From positions 22,535,855-22,599,854 of the forward strand of contig CM065183.1 in assembly GCA_033026295.1 (NCBI GenBank): a DNA stretch of 64,000 bases, written 5' to 3'. Below the pieces are notes generated by a model. That model saw only the letters and a program-made list of their open reading frames with translations, had not been told where the DNA came from and made no database searches. Shown piece by piece: positions 10,749-21,500 of the stretch. The position numbers and the translations under genes are program-made. The DNA comes from Channa striata. Its lineage: Eukaryota; Chordata; Actinopteri; Anabantiformes; Channidae. Positions within the stretch are counted from its first letter, which is position 1; each line of letters starts with the position of its first letter.

Positions 10749-10903
10749 TTAAAAACCGGCAGTAAAATGTTGATGCTCCTCTGTAACTATTCCCAAGACG
10801 CTTTGCATAAAGTCCAGACCATAAAAAATGCAGTCAGTCCTGCAGTGAGCTGTAAGCCACAGAACCAGACCAGAACCAGAACCAGAGACACCAGAAAGGA
10901 AGT
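10749..10903 (-). CDS. mdga2: Candidate mdga2 terminal (GPI-signal) exon
   Basis: On the minus strand a strong acceptor (TGTTTTCCCCAG) ends at 10904. Joined to the phase-1 donor of the last MAM exon it reads NFLSGVSGSGSGLVLWL and continues to a TAA at 10751-10749. The start loosely parallels the MDGA2 tail as I recall it (N-x-x-x-G, then LVxxWL), but the end is not hydrophobic as a GPI signal should be. A neighbouring frame of the same bases is strongly hydrophobic (SFLVSLVLVLVWFCGLQL, then TAGLTAFFMVW) and ends at TAG 10789-10787, but that frame does not fit the splice phase at this acceptor. The bases between carry a CTGGTT hexamer array with one 5-base unit. Either the real exon is elsewhere, or a frameshift or sequencing error affects this one. 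Confidence 0.33.
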
Positions 10904-11690
10904 CTGGGGAAAACAGGTTACACGGGCAAAAGTTTGTCTGGAAAGGTTCACCTCCCAGGACGGCACCAAAGCAGGACTGACGGAGTGGAACAGAACTTGT
11001 CCACCTTCCATGTTACTGCAGTTCCCTCCTCAGGGTTTATATCCACCCAGTTGCATCCACTCCAGAAAATAGACCGGCCCCCTTCTGATCTGCCTAAACA
11101 CTGCAGCTGCGATAGAAAATCAATTGAGGGATGATGAATGTTGGCCATTATGCCGGGTTCAGTAAATAAAGGCCGGTGAAACACACGGCGACGTGTCCCA
11201 GCCGATAAATGCTCAGACTCTGAGCAGATGGACACATTCCATTTCCTACGTTAACCATCACAAATCAGTCCCAGTGATTTCACTGCTGCATGAACTGCGG
11301 CCTCCAATAATCCAGTGGCAGAAATTGAGTTTGTGTTGCAGAGCAACTGTGTTATTTACGGAGCCTGTAGAAACGAGAGCTTTGAATGGGGGCAGGCTAA
11401 GGACTGGAGGAGCATCAATAAGGATTTTGTGTAATACATGGGATGTGCACAAACCCTTTAATATGAAAAGATATCAATAAATACACATAGCTGTTGTTTC
11501 TAACACCACAAATCCTACAACGGATTAGCTTACAGAGTCTGTGTGTGGTGCGATCATGTGACTTTCTTGTTAAATGTTTTGTTTACAATAAGTTTCAAGT
11601 GAGATATTTTTAATTTTCAAAATTTTGCTTCAAAGGTTTCTCTTTTTGACTTACTTCACTAGCACACGTTGCTAACATCAGGCTTCTGCT
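10904..11690. other. No gene recognised (putative last intron of mdga2)
   Basis: Mixed-composition sequence with several short overlapping open frames and no recognisable domain. If the candidate terminal exon is right, this is the 3' part of a roughly 7.5-kb intron. Confidence 0.4.
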
Positions 11691-11699
11691 GTTAACGTC

Positions 11700-12335
11700 T
11701 GCTCCTCTGTCATGTCGGAGGTATTAAAATGTAGAATAGAATTTCAAACTCTTCTTCTGAACTATAAAGCTCCATCCTACCTCAAAGATCTTCTAGTGCC
11801 AGATCATCACTATTTTAGAACATTACTTGTGGTTCCCAGAATAAGAGGCAGAGCCTTTATATATCAAGCTCCTCTCTGTGGAACCAGCTCCCAGTCCAGA
11901 TCCAGGAAGGAGACACCCTCTCTACTTTTAAGACGAGGCTCAAACCTTATCGTTAGTTGCTCCTCTCAGCCCACATTTATATGTCACCACTCACTCTGTG
12001 TCTTCTTTGTCCTGCAGTCATCCTTCTCCCTCTGTCTCCCTGTCTGTCCCTGTCGTCAGTTGTCCCCGGCTTTGGAGCTGTGTGTCCTGAAGCTACTGGT
12101 CCTACCAACCTGCCCAATGTTTTCCACTCAGCCCAACCGGTCAAGGCAGATGTCCGCCCACCCTGAGCCTGGTTCTGCTGGAGGTTTCTTCCGTTAAAGA
12201 GAGTTTTTCCTCTCCACTGTTGCCTATTTGTTGGCTTTTCTCTAAACGACTGTATAGTCTGGACTTTATTGTGTGTATAAATAGCCATATTTATACGGCA
12301 TATCGCTTTATAAATAAAGTTGAATTGAACTGAAT
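11700..12335 (+). mobile_element. LINE 3' end, abundant teleost family
   Basis: A degraded frame reads LLNYKAPSYLKDLLVPDH, then ending like ARG-rich LINE C-termini (RGRAFIYQAPLCGTSSQ). It continues into a 3' UTR with GGTTCTGCTGGAGGTTTCTT and GAGTTTTTCCTCTCCACTGT and ends in TATAAATAAAGTTGAATTGA near 12308-12327. This matches my memory of a very common fish non-LTR retrotransposon 3' end. It is 5' truncated, with no intact reverse transcriptase. Confidence 0.75.
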
Positions 12336-14227
12336 ATACTGACATTATACTGTGCCACACTGTCTCCGAAATAACGAGTCTACTGACCCAGAACGTCACT
12401 GTCAAAGAGGAAAAACCCTGCTGTGCCGTACATGACCTTCTACTGTCCCTGCTGTGTCCCAGGGTCAAACACGGTCAGTTGGATTCTGTACACAGCGCGT
12501 CACCGTTGTCAGAGTTTCGTGTTGGAAACATGCAGGTTTAAAGTGACGACACCGTTTATTGGAAAGAATGAAAAAAACGGTCAGTCGTCCATCTGTACGT
12601 ACAGACGAGCTCATCAGCACATGATTAGTCTGAGCCACCAACTGCAGGCGAGCAGTAATTATTGATCTGTGGCTGGTTTCAGACACAGTAAATTCATATG
12701 CACATATAGATGCATCCCCTCATCATTGCACCTCTGCATGACACATCTGTCTCCATCTGTATGAAGTGGTGTTATTGTCATTTAAACTCTCTGAACTTTA
12801 TTGTAACTTTCTAGCGGAGATAAAAAAAAGTTTCCAGATATACATTGTTTTGAGGAGACGTGCCTAAAATTAGGTTTAATTTGGTCTGTGGGTCTCGTCA
12901 TGAAAGCAGGTCTGTGTGAGTCCTTTCACGTCTGTCATCTCCACACAGACGGTTAAGGTTTGTCATCGAGTTCCCTCTGAGCCGTAACGCTCATCAGCTG
13001 GTTTCATTCGGTGCTGTCAGTCGCTCTATTCAAATCAGAGAATTTCAGGGAAAAAAAATTACGTTTCTATTTATGTTCCTTCCATTTCCTGAAGTGAACT
13101 GAACAGAAAAGCTGCCGGCCTCTGATCCCCAGCACAGACGTGTGTGGAGGTTCTATTACATCCTGTCAGACGGTGAACATGGAACATCAGGGTCCCGTTG
13201 TTAAACTGTTAAGGACAAAGTCTGAGAACATTTTACTCCATCCAAACCTTTACGTCACTTTTATCCAGTGCTGTACAAGTCAAATGTGGGCTGCGTAATG
13301 CAGTATACATGAATATCTGTTCTGTGCACGTGTGTCAGCCAGTTGGAGAATGTGAAAACAACATGTTTGGACCTGGATCCAAAGCGGCCCATCAGAAACC
13401 ACCTCAACTCACAAACCGCAGAAATGAGCCACTACAAAAGTTCAGGTCTGTTTAACCATCCGAGACCCTGATGGGAGCCGAGTCGGACAAGGTTCTGACC
13501 CAACAACACTATGATCACCAACACCCCTCCCTTATTTCTCCCTGTGAGGAGATTTTTTTTAAAAATATCCTTTAAACATCCGCTGTTGGAGGCTAATATT
13601 GAGCCTCTAACAGAAAATTAAGTTGATTGATAATAATTCCCATGTCATAAATATTCACATGTCGCTCTGCGGCCATTTCTCCGAGGCTTTTAACAGATTG
13701 GAACTGATCCCCACAATCTGATGACATACACACTGATGCAGATAACACAGAACACCACGACAGTTGCATTTGGAGTGTATTTATTAACATAACCATGGTA
13801 ACGGTAATTCGAATGAAACCCAAATTCACTCGCTCCATTTGATCTCAGAATCTATTGCAGAGAATAATAATCACAGTTATAAAAATATCGTTCTTCACAA
13901 GCCCAACCAATCAGTGGCTTTTAGATGTAACCCCCCCCCCCCAAAAAAAAAGAGTCTGGTGTTTTTCCACTGAAGCTGTGTGGCCTGACCCAGTGTCCAG
14001 GCTGGGAGGGAAACATCCACGTGGTGCCAGGCTCTTGTTGAATCCTTCCCTTTTCAGAAATGAAAAGACAAATTTGTCTTTTTCAAATGAATTTTTCATC
14101 AATTTTATTGATTGTATTTTGGGTGTTTTTACTCGTTCATCTAACAGTGGTCCTAAATATGTTTATTACTATTTTTCCTTTGTGAAATATTTTACAATCT
14201 GATAAATAAATCAAATTTCCAATCAAT

Positions 14228-14265
14228 AATAATAATAATTATCATATTAATAATAATAATTTAAT
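14228..14265. repeat. (AAT)n-rich microsatellite
   Basis: Imperfect AATAATAAT runs with short interruptions. Confidence 0.7.
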
Positions 14266-15536
14266 AGACCAAGTATCTATAAACAGAGGATCTTACCGTC
14301 AACAGTGAAGAGAAAATTTCATATTATGAGTCACTATTAAATTAAAAATGCATCCAATACATTTTGTCACTTTTATAGCAAAATAGTCCTTAGTGGCAGG
14401 AATCTGTCACGGGTTTTATGTAACTCTGCTGTACTTCTATTCCTACTGTCTAATCCTACGGTAAAAGAACATTTTCGAACACGGATGGATCTTCATAACA
14501 TAAGTTTTATGTTGATCAAGTAAAAAAACATGATAAGACTACAGCTGCCATATCTCCATTGTGTCCTACGTTTATGAAATCCAATTTTCTCTGTGGTCAG
14601 ACTAAATAAACGAATAACTGAAGCCTTTCAATTTTGGCTTCAAATTTTTTTTATTTCCCGGGTTCTTTTGGTGTTTAGACAAAATTCATTTCAATTTTTT
14701 CAACAGTTTTTTCTAAGAGCAGCATAGAACAATGCGGTTTCTGTTTGAAACAGCAGCTTATTTCAGAGACTGGACAGTTTCGACATTCTCAAATAATTTG
14801 CAGAAATTAGTATAGAAACCCACAGGCGTTGATCAGAGGATGCAGTAATTAGAGTAATGTGCAGTAATTCAGTAAACGTGATGGTGCTGCTGTGGAGGAC
14901 GAACTCATGCCCAGAGGAGTTTTAATCAAGAAACAGTCGGCGCAAAGAGCTGCAGTGGAAAAACATGCAGCAGGAAGAGGAACGAACCGAGTCAGTCACT
15001 GTATGGATTCAACGCTCGCTGCCAGCGAACGTCCCAGCGGTTGAGGTGGACGGGCTCATTTCAAAGAAATGTACAATGACTCTGATGAAAGATTCTTCGG
15101 TTGTTATCAGCAGACAAGTCACGTCCACTTTCCACCAATCACATCAGCTCCTCCCTCAAACCACGTGCAGCTTTTCACTTCACAGTAACGTGTTTTCTCA
15201 CAGTTATCTTTGAACAGATGAAAACAGTGAAACCACGTGAATCAAACGGCAGTTACGTGGTTTTTCTGGGACTGAATGTCTGAAAGTCCATCTCTGCCGA
15301 GAAAACGATCGGAAAGACACGGGACAAACCGTTGGTGGAGGACTGGAATTATCATTTGAATTTATAAAAGTGTAACTCAGTTTATGGGTTTTTTTTTAAT
15401 AATCAGAGCGAGTCAAATGAATGCATTTTGAAATAAGGACACGTAATTCAAAATGTGAATTTCATTTTTTTAACAATTTATATCTAGATCTAACACACGT
15501 AGCAAAGCGACTTTCGAGTGAGTAAAACACGACGGG

Positions 15537-15610
15537 GGGACCTTGGGTTCAGCGTCTCGGACACTTGGAATGTGACAAGGGGGAATTGGGAATTGAACCA
15601 CCAACTGTTC
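15537..15610 (+). repeat. Fragment of common teleost dispersed repeat
   Basis: GGTTCAGCGTCTCGGACACTT followed by GGGAATTGAACCACCAAC matches the 'GTTCAGTGTCTTG...GATCGAACC' type repeat seen better at 29341-29563 in this window. This copy is degraded. Confidence 0.5.
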
Positions 15611-17198
15611 ATGATCTACCACTCGACTTTGAGAATAAAACTAAAACTCGTTGCAGGTTTTCTTTTCTTGGCAAAAATGGGCTTCCGTACTTAATTTCAT
15701 GTGTGAACAGAGTCAAAACTGATCCAAACGATTTGGCTCTTGTGCTTTTTCATGGATGGACGTGTATCACATCTGACTAAAACCATCAAGTTAAAAAACA
15801 CAAATTTATTGTTCAGAATTTTCCACATATCGAAAAACAGCAGAAATAAAAAAGCCAAAAAATAAAAAGCCTCCCTTGTCAAAACCAACATAAATGAAAA
15901 GAGCAAACATGACACGTGTAAATATCCCTCTAATATCAGAGGAACAATATAAGACTTGATTTTACGACACATTTCTCTTTTTGTTTTCCAAAAAGCTCCA
16001 GCTGTTTTTGTACTTTAAGGTAACTGATGGTCTCAGGTAGCGTCAAGTTCTCGCGCCTTCTTAAAACTCTTATGTTGAAATACTAAAATAGTTCTGAGAG
16101 ACCAACTACTTGAATCCCATTGGCTTACAGCCCAAATCCTCCCGCAGGAAGTAATTTTATTCTGGAATACACCGTCACAGATCCTCAGATTATGATTGCA
16201 TGTCGTTCTTTAAAATAGATTTTTAAAAAACCAGTCTCTTATCGGTTCCTTTCCTGTTCATGGCTTCTTCTTCACTGCAGCTTTTTCACACGAGAATCAC
16301 TGTCATCAACATTTTCATCCCCGAAAAGAAAAAGAAACAAGTAAAAAACGGATTCTCTGCATATTTAGACCAGGAGACGTTTCTGTTTGTCAGTTACTTT
16401 CTCTCTGGTCATCAGGACGTAATTATTGAGTTTGTATTTTTACTTGGGAGCGGTGGCGGTCCTCGGCCCGGCGGTCTTTTCCTCTGAGTCAGAAGGCACT
16501 TGATGTCATGGCAGAGGTTGAAGTCCCCTCCTCAGTCCACCGCAGACAGACTGATGTCAAAATAAAAGCATCTTTTAAAAATACCGCTGTCGCTCCGCCC
16601 GCTGTAAAAAGTTACCTCCCCCTCCGGAAAAATGTCTGCCCTCAGTACAGTACAGCTGATCTGTGGAGGGTGTGTGTGTGTGTGTGTGTGTGGGGGTGGT
16701 ACGAGGGTGAACAGGAGGTGACGGACGGAATGGTCATTGCGGGAGCGTAAATGACATTTAAATAGTGACTTTCACGTCCTAAACTCCCAACGTCAGCACC
16801 AAAGATTCTCACACACTGTCCATCAGATTGATTTCAGGTCCTAGAGGAAGGACCGGAGCGAGAGAGATTCAGAAAACCTCTAAAAAGAGCGGCTTGGTCA
16901 CCTTGCGTCCTAGTAGGGAACCTGTGAAATGTCAGTGGGGCAGCACATGAACAAATTTATATGAATAAATGTTACCTCTTGTTGCCACGGTTTTCGTTGA
17001 TGTGGTAGAAAAGGACGTTCGTGAGAACCAAATGCCGCGGTAGGTCAGCGCCGACTAGGCTCCAGTGTGGTTAAGGTTTTAAATCCTCCAGACAATCGCA
17101 GACATGTGAACCAGGACACAGACAATGCTGCTGTTGTGTCCACGCTAACTCTGCCCCTCACGCTGTCCCACCTCCTCGGAGGTCACGGGCTTCACCCA

Positions 17199-17650
17199 GC
17201 TGGCTCCGTGAGCCCGGGACCTGCAGCGTGCACTGGAGTGTGAAGCGGCTAAATCGAGAATCAGCACTTCTAAATCTGAGACCAGGGATTTCTCTGTTCA
17301 GGTTGGCAACGAGTGTTTGCCCCAGGTGAAGGACTTTAAGTATCTCTGGGTCTTTCTCACGAGTGCGGAGAAAATGCAGCGTGAGGGAAACGTTTCTGCA
17401 GCGTTAGCAGTAGTGCAACACGCTGAACCGCTGGAGTGCAGCGGGAGCGGAGCCGGGAGGCAAAGCTCCCACGTTCCAACCTTCGCCTCACGAGCTTCAG
17501 CTAGCGACTGACAGAATGAGATCACAAACACGAGCAGCAGAAACGGGCCTCCTTCACAGGGGCTGCGTGTGGCCTTTGGACGTGTTACTGGCTGCAGCTC
17601 GTGGGAACTTTGGCTGATAAAGGAAAAATCCAAACATGGCGATGGGCGAT
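17199..17650 (+). mobile_element. Decayed Rex3/RTE-like LINE fragment
   Basis: Broken + strand frames read ARDLQRALECEAAKSRISTS, then QVGNECLPQVKDFKYLWVFL, TSAEKMQRE. These correspond to the C-terminal reverse-transcriptase region of fish RTE/Rex3-type LINEs (typically LPQVKEFKYLGVLFTSEG). The 3' part (AGCGACTGACAGAATGAGAT, then GATGGGCGATGGA near 17640-17652) resembles the usual end with GATG-type repeats. Internal stop codons show it is dead. Confidence 0.78.
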
Positions 17651-18446
17651 GGACAGTGTGCAGGATTCTGGGAGAAACACTGGAAACAGAAGATGAGAAC
17701 TCAATCTGGAAGCAGACGAAGTTTGTCACACAGACATCATACTGCTTTTAAAAACTTCCTTGAACTCTTCCGATTCACACAGACAGAAATATGCAAACAC
17801 TTATTTCACAGGTCTGCCTGAAAATTCTCCATGTGGAACTGGAAGCACATGCACAAACAACATTTCCATTTCACAGTTTTAGAGTGTCGCTGCTGCAGGA
17901 CCCGTCGGCCGTCGCACAAAGTGATGGACACGGGAAGTGGCAGCGGAGAAAACAGATCGGATGTCTGACGCACTGAGTGTGTGGGCTGAACCAGCGGACT
18001 GTGGCGTGGACTATTGACCAGCTCACAAGCTAGCACACTAACGTGGAGTGGGTGTTTTTGACCGAGCTACACGACGCGAACCTCCACCCGTGTGTTAAGC
18101 TGAAGAAATGCCAAGACCAGTGAAGTCACTGTCAACAAACCTGGCGTCTCCAACTTCTGAGCGTCTGTCTCTTTGGTAGATGGGGGGAGCTTTAAATGAT
18201 GCAGGTGATGAAGAGGGCAAAAGAATCAAAGGTGGTGGCATCCTTTGGAGTGGGGGGGTCATCTCTGCTGGCCAATCAGAGCCAAGCTGAAAGTGACGCA
18301 CAGCGGCCATATATGGGGTGAGGAAGGCGGAGCTATCGAGCGTAGATCTGTACGAGAGAGAGAGAAAGAGAGAGAGAGAGGGAACATAGATCTGATCCGA
18401 GTTCTGCAGCTGCACTCAGAGTGGGGGGCGGTCCAGGCGTACTCAC
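17651..18446. other. Non-coding flank of the last MAM exon
   Basis: A G-rich stretch and a GA-rich run (18353-18381) are visible. A minus-strand open frame through here has no family similarity. This is intron if the candidate terminal exon is correct. Confidence 0.45.
18353..18381. repeat. (GA)n purine microsatellite
   Basis: Imperfect GAGAGAAAGAGAGA run. Confidence 0.8.
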
Positions 18447-18546
18447 TGTTAGGTGGGGGATCTTTACATTCGCCCTCCTCGATGGTGATGTCATCAATGG
18501 CGATGTCTCCCTCGATCCCAGAACCTCTGACTCCCTCCATCACAAT
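18447..18546 (-). CDS. mdga2: mdga2 exon: MAM domain, last part
   Basis: Reads IVMEGVRGSGIEGDIAIDD and ends GECKDPPPN plus one base. It contains the fourth conserved MAM cysteine (GEC). Acceptor TAG at the right; strong donor (ACA then GTGAGT) at the left, phase 1. Confidence 0.93.
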
Positions 18547-21500
18547 CTACCAGAGAGATACAGCTGGACGTTTATACAGACACGACACAATGATTTATTC
18601 CGCAGAAGAGTCACTGGACTAACTATTAAAAGTGTTTTTAATCCCATATCCAGACTCGCTCTCCATTAAATGAGCTGATTTATAGAATCATACATTGTTG
18701 CAGTGACTTGTGACAGGATCAAGACCAGAGACGACTCGAATTAATACTAAGTCTTTATGTTGATCCTAACAATTGTGAAAACGATGTTTGACATTGACTT
18801 TGGGCTTCAGCCTTTCTCACGACTTTATGGCATTTTAGAAACAGTGATAATTATCAGATTTGTCAATAATGAAAATAAGGTGAAGAACAGCTGTTTCACC
18901 ACAGTCCTCATCTACTGAGGCCGGAAATCTGGACCCCGTCTCAGAGCCTGGACGGGGCTTGTACCTGGAAGGCTGAGGTTGGGTGGATGTTGACCTTGGC
19001 TTGGATCCACCTGTTTCCTTGGTTTCCAGTCAGACTCCAGACGGGCGTGTCGGTCACCGTCTGACCTTTGTGACGCAGGAACACGTTCAGGGCTCCTGCA
19101 GACAGAGAGCACACGGTCGATCCCTTTCAGCACTAACTTCAGCTGCAGGCATTAAACACGTTTTGCTCCGACACGTCCTGCTGCTCGCAGCTCACCTATG
19201 TGTTTCCCGTACATGTGGTAGTAGAAGGCCAGGCAGTAGGTGGGGTTGTTGGTGACGGGGGAGGACGAGGTCTTGGAGTTCATGTTGAAGGTGGGAGACA
19301 GCAGCCGGGCTTTATCTCCCTCCTGCCTCGGCCTCGAGGTCTCGATGTACATGTAGAAACCTGGGAGGACAACAGAAACCCAGGGTCAGAGGTCATGTCA
19401 GGGATTGCTCCTCGCTCTTATTTTGATGACAGCGGAACATTTGCATTAATGACCAATCAACATCTGCCCAGAGTGAAGGGGAGTTTTCCTTCGGTGATTT
19501 TCCCTGCGTGTGCTCCGGGGAAGGCTCTGTGGGCCAGGAGTTGACAGCCAATCGCATCTCATTATTTCCCCTCTTGCGGCCCGTGAGACGACGGGTTGTG
19601 ACTCACACTCGACCAGGGTTGCACAGGGCCACCTCGCTCCACGGACGCGGCGCTTCAGGTTTCACGTCAGCTTCACTACACGCCTGTCACCTTTCTCGCC
19701 TTCAGGAGGAATAGGAACAAAATCGATCCCCCCGAACCAGAGCAGTCGGTACTTTGGCACCGCAGTGACAGCGGCCTGTTAATGAAGCCTGTAGCACGAA
19801 GCTCAGCAGAACGTCCTGAGCATGTTGTTATCGTCTGTGTCCTGCTTCTGTTTCGAACCGTCTCCCTCTTTGTTTTTCTTCTCCACTGGTTGATTTGTTC
19901 AGCGCGATGCTCGAACATCTGTTTCAAGATGGCGACTCCAGAAAAAACTCACAGAGTTTGAACATATTTGGATGCTAAAACAATCTCAGCTGTCAAACTA
20001 AAACTGTGGAGCTTCTGGGAATATCTCAGCGTGACAGCTGGCTCTTCTTTACACCAAGGTTTTAAAGACAAAGATGGAAATTATCAGACAAAACTCTCAG
20101 CTCTGAACTGTCATCATTATCTGCAAACTATTTTCGCTCAGGGACACTAGATAAAGTTCTCTTTGACTAAAGGCACGGCGGACAGTGTGACAGGCCAAGT
20201 GTCTACGCCTACTTCCACATCCAGTGTGAGCATTGACAGAACAAAGATAATTCAGTCCGACATGTCTGTCTCTAATCAGGCTGTGAAAGTCAGTCTGACG
20301 CTCACTTGATAGTCAGTTTGTATTTGTGACACGCCGCTTTCCCCTGATAACGCGCTGCTGCCAAAGCCCTTTGGAAAATGTGACAATTTAACAGTGTCCG
20401 AGTGATGAAATGTCCATAACGAAGGTGTCTGATGTCAGCCGGGATCCACTTGTGTAACTGTGAAACATGCAAGTTTGTGTGTTTTTCCCTGATTCGGTTG
20501 GATCTGGCTTTTCTTCCGGGCTGTACCCATCACCGCCTTCACAGCTGTACATGGGACTGAATGTGTCATATATAACAATAAGGAAAGTTTATTCCCATTG
20601 TTGCAGCGATGGATTATTTGTAACGGATGTTAATATGTTCAAAAGTGGGTGTTGCTTGGATTATATAATTTATTATTATTACTTTTAGCATCTGACGGCC
20701 TCTCTGAGAACCAATGGTGCAACTCAAGGGGGTTAACCTGAAATAAAAAATAATAATAATAATTGTGAGAACATCACTGCGGAGGCTCACTGGTCGACCA
20801 GTAATGGACTGTAACTGGTTCGGACCGTTACTGCACAACAGGCTGATCCGGTGCATGTCGAGGGATTTGCAGATCGGTTATCTTGTTAGTTACTGGAGAC
20901 TTTATCTACTTGATGTCAGAACAGACTGAAGTGACCCAGTCCAACTTGATCCAAATCGTCTTCAACTACATCACATTATAATCAGCTCCAACTACTTACG
21001 GTCCAAACACAAGCACAGATTCCAACGTTAACGGACTCGGACTCGACTGCCTGCTACTGGTTAGTGTATCTTGTCATTGTTGATGCTGTCGGCGGGTGGG
21101 CGGCAGCTTTTAGCTGCCTGAGATGTTATTTGTGCCGCCGACACTTTTAGTTTCTTCACATCCGCAGTTGTTGACTTTATTTTCTCTTGCTGGCAGTTTG
21201 AACATGTGCCTCCCACAGACGCCGTCTCCTCCCCGAACACTGAACACTGTCTCTAAACTTTTTCATGAACAAACTCTGCAGTGCTTGTCACCCTGCTCTC
21301 ATTCAGTCAGCCATCTCCATCTCCTCCGGCGCTTTTTGTTTCCCGCCTCTCATTGTGTTCAGAGTGGGCGTCGCCCGTCCTGAACGGCAGCGACACATCA
21401 GTCCGGCGCCGATCAGCGTTCAGTGTCACTTTGAATCCACAGCTCTGCTCCTGCTGTCGGAGCTGCAGGCTCCAAACACAAAGACACAGCAAATAAGCAA

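Larger units (their letters stand above)
12336..17195. other. AT-rich non-coding stretch, no gene
   Basis: About 4.9 kb downstream of the mdga2 MAM exons, either intron or extended 3' UTR. It contains C and A runs at 13930-13950, an AAT-rich microsatellite near 14228-14265, a dispersed-repeat scrap at 15537-15610 and a TG run at 16670-16691. No exon with family similarity was recognised. Confidence 0.5.

Noticed and set aside
11712..12197. 161-codon + strand open frame
   Set aside because: It is the remnant of a LINE C-terminus and its 3' UTR, not a host gene.
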